Of a stretch of 34,035 bases of DNA, positions 29,684 through 34,035 are shown one piece after another. The position numbers and the translations under genes were made by a program. How positions within the stretch are numbered: position 1 is the stretch's first letter; each line of letters opens with the position of its first letter. Under the pieces are notes generated by a model that was given only the letters and a program-made list of their open reading frames with translations, ran no database searches and was not told the origin of the DNA. Source of the stretch: an uncultured Ruminococcus sp. (GTDB taxonomy: Bacteria; Bacillota; Clostridia; Oscillospirales; Ruminococcaceae). Where the stretch lies: contig NZ_CAMKRR010000024.1 of NCBI RefSeq assembly GCF_946415235.1, positions 1 to 34,035 of the forward strand, given 5' to 3'.

Positions 29684-30757
29684 ATGGCAAGGATAAAAGC
29701 TGCCGTTATTTTCGGCGGTACTGCTCGGGAACATGAGCTCTCACTGGCTTCCGCAGCAGAAGTGATCCGCTGCATTCCAAAGGATAAATACGAAGTTATA
29801 TGCATAGGCATAACCCGTAAGGGCCGCTGGCTCTACTTCCCGGGAGACGTAGAGGATATAGCCGACGGCACATGGGAACAGGACACGGACTGCGCTTCCG
29901 CTTTCATATCCCCCGATCCGCTCTACAGGGGCATCATCACCATCGAAAACGGTGAAGCCACTATCAGACGAGTTGACGTGGTATTTCCGCTCCTCATGGG
30001 CAAGAAGGGCGGCGACGGAACGATACAGGGACTTCTCGACCTCTCGGGCATACCCTACGTAGGCAGCGGAGTTCTCGCTTCCGCTTCATGCATGGACAAA
30101 TCCCATACCCATATGGTAATGGATGACTATAACATAAAGACTGCCGAATGGCAGCTCATCACACAGCGCGAGATAAACGAACTTGACGCAAGATGCCGTG
30201 CCATCGCCGATGAAATGGGCTTCCCCCTCATCGTAAAGCCCGCAAACAGCGGCAGCAACGCAGGCACGAGCCTTGCCGAGAACTACGATGAGCTTCTCGC
30301 TTCCGTAAAGCTTGCTTTCTCAAGTGACAATAAGGTAGTCGTTGAAAAATACATAAAGGCGCGCAAACTGGAGGCTGCGGTACTCGGCTGCGATATGCCC
30401 GTATGTTCACCTGTGGGAGAGATAATCTCACCGCAGATAATATTCGATCCCGTCAATTTCAATGTCAGCACAGGGGACGATCTCAGGGTACCTGCCGATA
30501 TCTCAAAGGAGACCGAGAAAAAGGTGCAGGAGACAGCAATTGCCGCCTTCAAAGCGCTCGGCTGCAAGGGACTTGCAAGACTTGACTTCTTCCTCACGGA
30601 GGACGGAGAGCTCTTCCTCAACAAGATCGGCACCATGCCCGGGCTCAGAAGGAACAGCGTGTTCTGCAAGCTCATGGCAGAGCTTGACTACTCCCACGAG
30701 GAGCTCATAGTGGAGCTTCTTGAACAGGCTGTTGACAACGCAGACAGAAATTACTGA
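29684..30757 (+). CDS. D-alanine-D-alanine ligase homologue with altered active site
   Basis: The 357-aa product has the Ddl layout over its full length: N-terminal VIFGGTAREHELS, PYVGSG, the ATP-grasp core VKPANSGSNAGTS, VGEI and ARLDFFL. Several residues normally fixed in Ddl are changed. The metal-binding N-E-I-N-T is NKIGT here (Lys314 for Glu, Gly316 for Asn), the HG of the substrate loop is MG (Met105), GSSVG is GSNAG, and the omega-loop Tyr region has no clear match. The frame is clean, so this is not sequencing decay. The protein may be an inactive regulator-like paralogue or an ATP-grasp ligase with a different metal site or substrate; a normal Ddl should exist elsewhere. It lies 30 bases before the DUF1934 gene in one operon with argS. 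Confidence 0.85.
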   Translation: MARIKAAVIFGGTAREHELSLASAAEVIRCIPKDKYEVICIGITRKGRWLYFPGDVEDIADGTWEQDTDCASAFISPDPLYRGIITIENGEATIRRVDVVFPLLMGKKGGDGTIQGLLDLSGIPYVGSGVLASASCMDKSHTHMVMDDYNIKTAEWQLITQREINELDARCRAIADEMGFPLIVKPANSGSNAGTSLAENYDELLASVKLAFSSDNKVVVEKYIKARKLEAAVLGCDMPVCSPVGEIISPQIIFDPVNFNVSTGDDLRVPADISKETEKKVQETAIAAFKALGCKGLARLDFFLTEDGELFLNKIGTMPGLRRNSVFCKLMAELDYSHEELIVELLEQAVDNADRNY

Positions 30758-30787
30758 TATATATAAATATATAATAAGGAGACTGCT

Positions 30788-31210
30788 TTGAAAAAAAATG
30801 TTTTGATCTCTCTTACGAGTATTCAATGGCAGGACAACGAAAAAAGCGAGACAGAGCTTCTGACACAGGCCAAATTCACCCGTGAGAACGGCTGGGATAT
30901 AATATCCTACGAGGACACCTCGGCTACGGGCTTTGAAGGCTCGGTCACCACGATAAAGGTTGACGACAGCAAAAACGCTTCCATCACCAGAGAGGGCACG
31001 GCAAATTCCGTACTTTCCCTTGAAATAGGCCGCAAGCACTTCTGCCAGTACGGTACTCCCTACGGGAACCTGCAAATAGGCGTGTATACTCACGCTATCG
31101 AGAACACTCTCGCAGAAAACGGCAGGCTTTACCTGAAATATACTCTTGATCTCAATTCCTCGTATCTTTCGGATAACGAGATAATAATGACAGTACAGGC
31201 TCAGAACTGA
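30788..31210 (+). CDS. DUF1934 (YwiB-like) protein, TTG start
   Basis: The 140-aa product matches the DUF1934 family: MKKNVLISLTSIQW, ISYEDTSATGFEGSVTTIKV, FCQYGTPYGNLQIGVYTHAIE and LKYTLDLNS. The fold is a small beta barrel of calycin type; the function is unknown. The start is TTG at 30788, with AAGGAG five bases upstream; the nearby ATG at 30798 is in another frame. It lies 23 bases before argS, an arrangement common in Firmicutes, so it is co-transcribed with the ligase and argS. Confidence 0.9.
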   Translation: MKKNVLISLTSIQWQDNEKSETELLTQAKFTRENGWDIISYEDTSATGFEGSVTTIKVDDSKNASITREGTANSVLSLEIGRKHFCQYGTPYGNLQIGVYTHAIENTLAENGRLYLKYTLDLNSSYLSDNEIIMTVQAQN

Positions 31211-31233
31211 GCCGTAAAGAAAGGATAGATACA

Positions 31234-33003
31234 ATGTCAGACCTTATCAATTCCGCATCTCTCCGACTGCGTGAGATAATCATGGACGCTCTCGGAGTTC
31301 TTGTGGCTGAGGAAGCGATACCCGCCGTTCCTCTGCCCAACTTCAACATCGAGATACCTGCGGACAAATCCCACGGCGATTTTGCTGCAAACACAGCTAT
31401 GGTCTGTGCAAAGGCGCTGAAAATGCCGCCGAGAAAGATCGCGGAGCTCTTATGCGAAAAGCTCTTCCTTGAGGGCACTATATTTGAAAGAGCCGAGGTG
31501 GCAGGTCCCGGATTTCTCAACTTCTTCCTCAGCAGGAAGTGGTTCTCGGACGTAGTACAGAATGTACTTGACGAGGGTGAGAACTACGGAAAGACAGAGC
31601 TGGGCAAGGGCAAGAAGGTCCTCGTCGAATTCGTTTCCGCAAACCCCACAGGCCCCATGCACATAGGCAACGCAAGAGGCGGAGCTATCGGAGACTGTCT
31701 CGCAAGTGTGCTCAACTGGGCAGGCTATCACGCAGAGCGCGAGTTCTACGTAAACGACGCAGGAAACCAGATCGAGAAGTTCGGTAAATCGCTGGAGCTC
31801 AGGTATTTGCAGCTCTGCTCCGATAAGGGACAGGAGCTCATAGCAAAGTACGGCAGCGATACCGAGCAGCTCTGCTCCGAGATATACTCACAGAGCGGAG
31901 AGGGCGAGACATTTGAGATGCCCGAGGACGTTTACCTCGGAACTGACATCATCGAACACGCCAAGAACTTCTACGATATCAACGGAAAGGCTCAGGAAAA
32001 TACCTCCGAGACCGAGCGCAGAAAGGCACTCGTTGATTATGCCCTTCCTATAAATATAGCAGGTCTGGAACGTGACCTGAAAAAGTACCGCATCGTGTAC
32101 GACAACTGGTTCAGGGAGAGCACGATACACGCCAAGAACGAGACAAAGCTGGTAGTAGACAAGCTCATGGAAGCAGGAAAGGCTTACGAGCAGGACGGCG
32201 CTATATGGTTCAGGGCTACGGAATACGGTCTTGACAAGGACTTCGTATTAAAGAGAAGCAACGGACTTTACACGTATATCGTCCCCGATATCGCCTACCA
32301 CTACGACAAGCTCGTCACCCGTAACTTTGACAAGGCGATAAACGTGCTCGGCGCAGACCACCACGGCTATGTACCGCGACTTAAAGCCGCACTCAACGCT
32401 CTCGGCGTTGACGAAAGCAAGCTTGATGTAGTTCTCATGCAGATGGTAATGCTGGTACGCAACGGCGAAGTGGTAAAGCTCTCAAAGCGAAGCGGCAAGG
32501 CGATAACCCTTGTAACTCTCCTCGACGAGATACCAATAGACGCCGCCCGTTTCTTCTTCAATCTGCGCGAAGCCAATTCACAGTTTGAATTCGACCTCGA
32601 CCTTGCTATCGAGAAGTCGTCCCAGAACCCCGTTTATTATGTTCAGTACGCCCACGCAAGAATTTGCAGCCTCCTGAGGAACCTCCGTGAGGAAGGCGTT
32701 GAGATACCACAGTCCGCCGACCTTGATCTCCTTGATAATCCCCGTGAGATCGAGCTTATCCGCCACCTCGCCTCTCTCCCCCGTGAGATAGACATGGCAG
32801 CAAAGAGCTATGATCCTTCCAAGATCACCAAGTACTCGGTAGACTTAGCAACTCTGTTCCACCGCTTCTATGACGCCTGCAGCGTCAAGAACGCAGAGAC
32901 AAAGGAGCTTATGGATGCGCGTATCCTCCTCTGTGTGGCAGTCCGCCAGACACTGAGGAACGCACTGGAGATACTGAATATCGACCGCCCCGAGAAAATG
33001 TAA
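31234..33003 (+). CDS. argS: arginyl-tRNA synthetase
   Basis: The 589-aa product is a full-length class I ArgRS. It has the N-terminal Add1 domain, the HIGH-type site SANPTGPMHIGNARGGAIGD with VEFV just before it, the LGADHHGYVPRLKAAL core, the KMSKS-equivalent KLSKRSGKAITL, and the C-terminal anticodon domain beginning NPVYYVQYAHARICSLLRNL. It charges tRNA-Arg with arginine in the cytoplasm and is essential. All motifs are intact. It is the last gene of the operon that begins at 29684. Confidence 0.97.
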   Translation: MSDLINSASLRLREIIMDALGVLVAEEAIPAVPLPNFNIEIPADKSHGDFAANTAMVCAKALKMPPRKIAELLCEKLFLEGTIFERAEVAGPGFLNFFLSRKWFSDVVQNVLDEGENYGKTELGKGKKVLVEFVSANPTGPMHIGNARGGAIGDCLASVLNWAGYHAEREFYVNDAGNQIEKFGKSLELRYLQLCSDKGQELIAKYGSDTEQLCSEIYSQSGEGETFEMPEDVYLGTDIIEHAKNFYDINGKAQENTSETERRKALVDYALPINIAGLERDLKKYRIVYDNWFRESTIHAKNETKLVVDKLMEAGKAYEQDGAIWFRATEYGLDKDFVLKRSNGLYTYIVPDIAYHYDKLVTRNFDKAINVLGADHHGYVPRLKAALNALGVDESKLDVVLMQMVMLVRNGEVVKLSKRSGKAITLVTLLDEIPIDAARFFFNLREANSQFEFDLDLAIEKSSQNPVYYVQYAHARICSLLRNLREEGVEIPQSADLDLLDNPREIELIRHLASLPREIDMAAKSYDPSKITKYSVDLATLFHRFYDACSVKNAETKELMDARILLCVAVRQTLRNALEILNIDRPEKM

Positions 33004-33027
33004 AAATTACATTTCGAGACATAAAAA

Positions 33028-33171
33028 TTACAATTTGGTTACAAAGGATTTACTTGCTTTGGTAAATCCTAACAAAATCAAACATATTTATTAGTCAAGT
33101 TTGTGAGCCTTCGGACGAGAGTTAACAATTTGTTAACAAATTGCAGCCAAAAATGTGTTACAATTTGTAAT
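33028..33171. promoter_or_regulatory. three similar palindromic operator-like sites before the CdaR-type gene
   Basis: TTACAATTTGGTTAC (33028-33042), GTTAACAATTTGTTAAC (33121-33137, palindrome around one centre base) and GTTACAATTTGTAAT (33157-33171) share a GTTA-CAATTTG-TAAC pattern. The third overlaps a possible -10 (TACAAT, 33159-33164). They suggest binding sites of a dimeric regulator, possibly the product of the following gene. Confidence 0.5.
33045..33070. terminator. hairpin after argS, possible weak terminator
   Basis: AGGATTTAC (33045-33053) pairs with GTAAATCCT (33062-33070) with an 8-base loop. No T-run follows on the plus strand, so termination would be weak or the element has another role. 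Confidence 0.45.
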
Positions 33172-33251
33172 ATGTTGAGGAGACGCACTCCTTTCCATAC
33201 TCCTGAAGGTCCGCTCAAAATAAGATCTTATTAAGAGAAAGGATGTCTATC

Positions 33252-34035
33252 ATGTCCAACAGATTATTTCAGGGTTTAGTTCATCAGATGCGTGATTCCA
33301 TCGACGCTACCATCGGCGTTGTTGACGAGACCGCAACTATCATCGCGTGCAGCGACCTGTCACGTGTAGGCACGACAAATGAGTTCGTTTCACTCGATCT
33401 CAGCGATTCACACGATATCTTCATCCGTGACGGCTTCACCTACAAGCCCTTCGGCTCAAGAGTAAAGCCCGACTATGCGGTATTCGTAGAGGGCGTTGAC
33501 GACGCTGCTGCAAAGTATGCAAGCATCCTCGCTATCGCACTTTCAAACATCAAGCAGTACTATGACGAAAAGTACGACAGAAACAACTTCATAAAGAATG
33601 TCATTCTCGACAATGTTCTCCCCGGTGATATAGTTATCAAGGCAAGAGAGCTCCACTTCAATGCAGAGATAAGCAGAGCCGTATTCCTTATCAGGATCAT
33701 CTCCGCAAACGACATTTCCGCTTATGATGTTATACAGAACCTCTTCCCTGACAAGAACAAGGACTTCGTCTTCAATATCACAGAGACCGATATCGTTCTC
33801 GTCAAGGAGCTCAAGAGCACAGTAGATTCAAAGGATCTCGAAAAGCTCGCACGTTCTATCGCTGATACTCTCAGCAGCGAGTTCTACACAAGAGTAAATG
33901 TTGGTATAGGTACGGCAGTAGTAGGCGTAAAGGATCTTGCCCGCTCATTCAAGGAAGCTCAGATGGCTCTCGAAGTCGGCAAGGTATTCGATACAGACAA
34001 GGTCATCGTAAGCTACGACAACCTCGGTATCGCAC
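33252..34035 (+). CDS. CdaR/PucR-type transcriptional regulator, N-terminal part (3' end outside window)
   Basis: The ATG at 33252 follows AAAGGATG, and the frame stays open for 261 codons to the window edge. The N-terminal part resembles the sugar-diacid recognition domain of CdaR: SIDATIGVVDETATIIACSDLSRVG, then a helix (ALSNIKQYYDEKYDRNNFIKNVI). The next part resembles the CdaR GGDEF-like domain (AVFLIRIISANDISAYDV, VNVGIGTAVVGVKDLARSFKEAQMALEVGKVF). The C-terminal HTH expected in this family lies past the window. The family activates genes for sugar diacid, carbohydrate or purine use. The upstream gap 33072-33250 has operator-like sites and the palindrome AATAAGATCTTATT near the ribosome site. 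Confidence 0.8.
   Translation, partial: MSNRLFQGLVHQMRDSIDATIGVVDETATIIACSDLSRVGTTNEFVSLDLSDSHDIFIRDGFTYKPFGSRVKPDYAVFVEGVDDAAAKYASILAIALSNIKQYYDEKYDRNNFIKNVILDNVLPGDIVIKARELHFNAEISRAVFLIRIISANDISAYDVIQNLFPDKNKDFVFNITETDIVLVKELKSTVDSKDLEKLARSIADTLSSEFYTRVNVGIGTAVVGVKDLARSFKEAQMALEVGKVFDTDKVIVSYDNLGIA

Overview
The window looks like chromosomal DNA from a fibre-degrading Ruminococcus-type member of the Oscillospiraceae. The reasons are five secreted proteins with dockerin modules (several with the Ruminococcus-style 'LANPNKYG' linker between the two calcium loops), strong AGGAGG ribosome sites, moderate GC content, and housekeeping genes of clostridial type. R. albus or a close relative is my best guess, but species cannot be fixed from the sequence alone. 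No cohesin/scaffoldin, rRNA, tRNA, CRISPR array, transposase or phage gene is seen.

Layout. 1-394: 3' end of a 3-hydroxyacyl-CoA dehydrogenase gene. 484-3753 (-): a 1089-aa secreted protein with three degenerate xylanase(GH11)-like domains, a dockerin-like module, an SH3-like module and a conserved C-terminal domain. 4114-5069: three small genes (a 60-aa peptide, a 92-aa protein and a probably broken lipoprotein). 5261-6400 (-): glycerate kinase. 6972-8663: M60-like zinc metallopeptidase with dockerin. 8750-11561 (-): a radical SAM/SPASM enzyme overlapping the gene for a secreted dockerin protein that carries Thr-rich/P-x-x-x-G repeats. This is the most striking system in the window: a candidate peptide-modifying enzyme paired with an exported substrate. 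11915-16245: MoxR ATPase, DUF58 protein and membrane transglutaminase operon. 16374-17492 (-): GH114-like glycosidase with dockerin. 17721-21734 (-): a 31-aa microprotein, a 1210-aa secreted multi-domain repeat protein, and upstream of it a second 31-aa reading frame ending inside a terminator hairpin. 22041-24491 (-): another dockerin protein with two GH11-like domains. 24744-26486 (-): GNAT, double GNAT and cupin operon. 26734-28023 (-): galactokinase, divergent from a GH130 mannoside phosphorylase (28354-29373). 29684-33003: a D-Ala-D-Ala ligase homologue with altered metal-binding residues, a DUF1934 protein and argS. 33252-end: start of a CdaR-type regulator behind a cluster of palindromic operator-like sites.

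How it fits together. The left two thirds is mainly an export-and-attach region: dockerin proteins for polysaccharide, mucin-like or protein substrates, plus one dockerin protein that may be chemically modified in the cytoplasm before export. The GH130 and GalK genes would process mannoside and galactose released from (galacto)mannan. The four minus-strand dockerin genes all end in rho-independent terminators with a similar outer stem (ACAGTC/GACTGT or a close variant), suggesting a shared 3' end design. The right end is ordinary housekeeping, apart from the unusual ligase.
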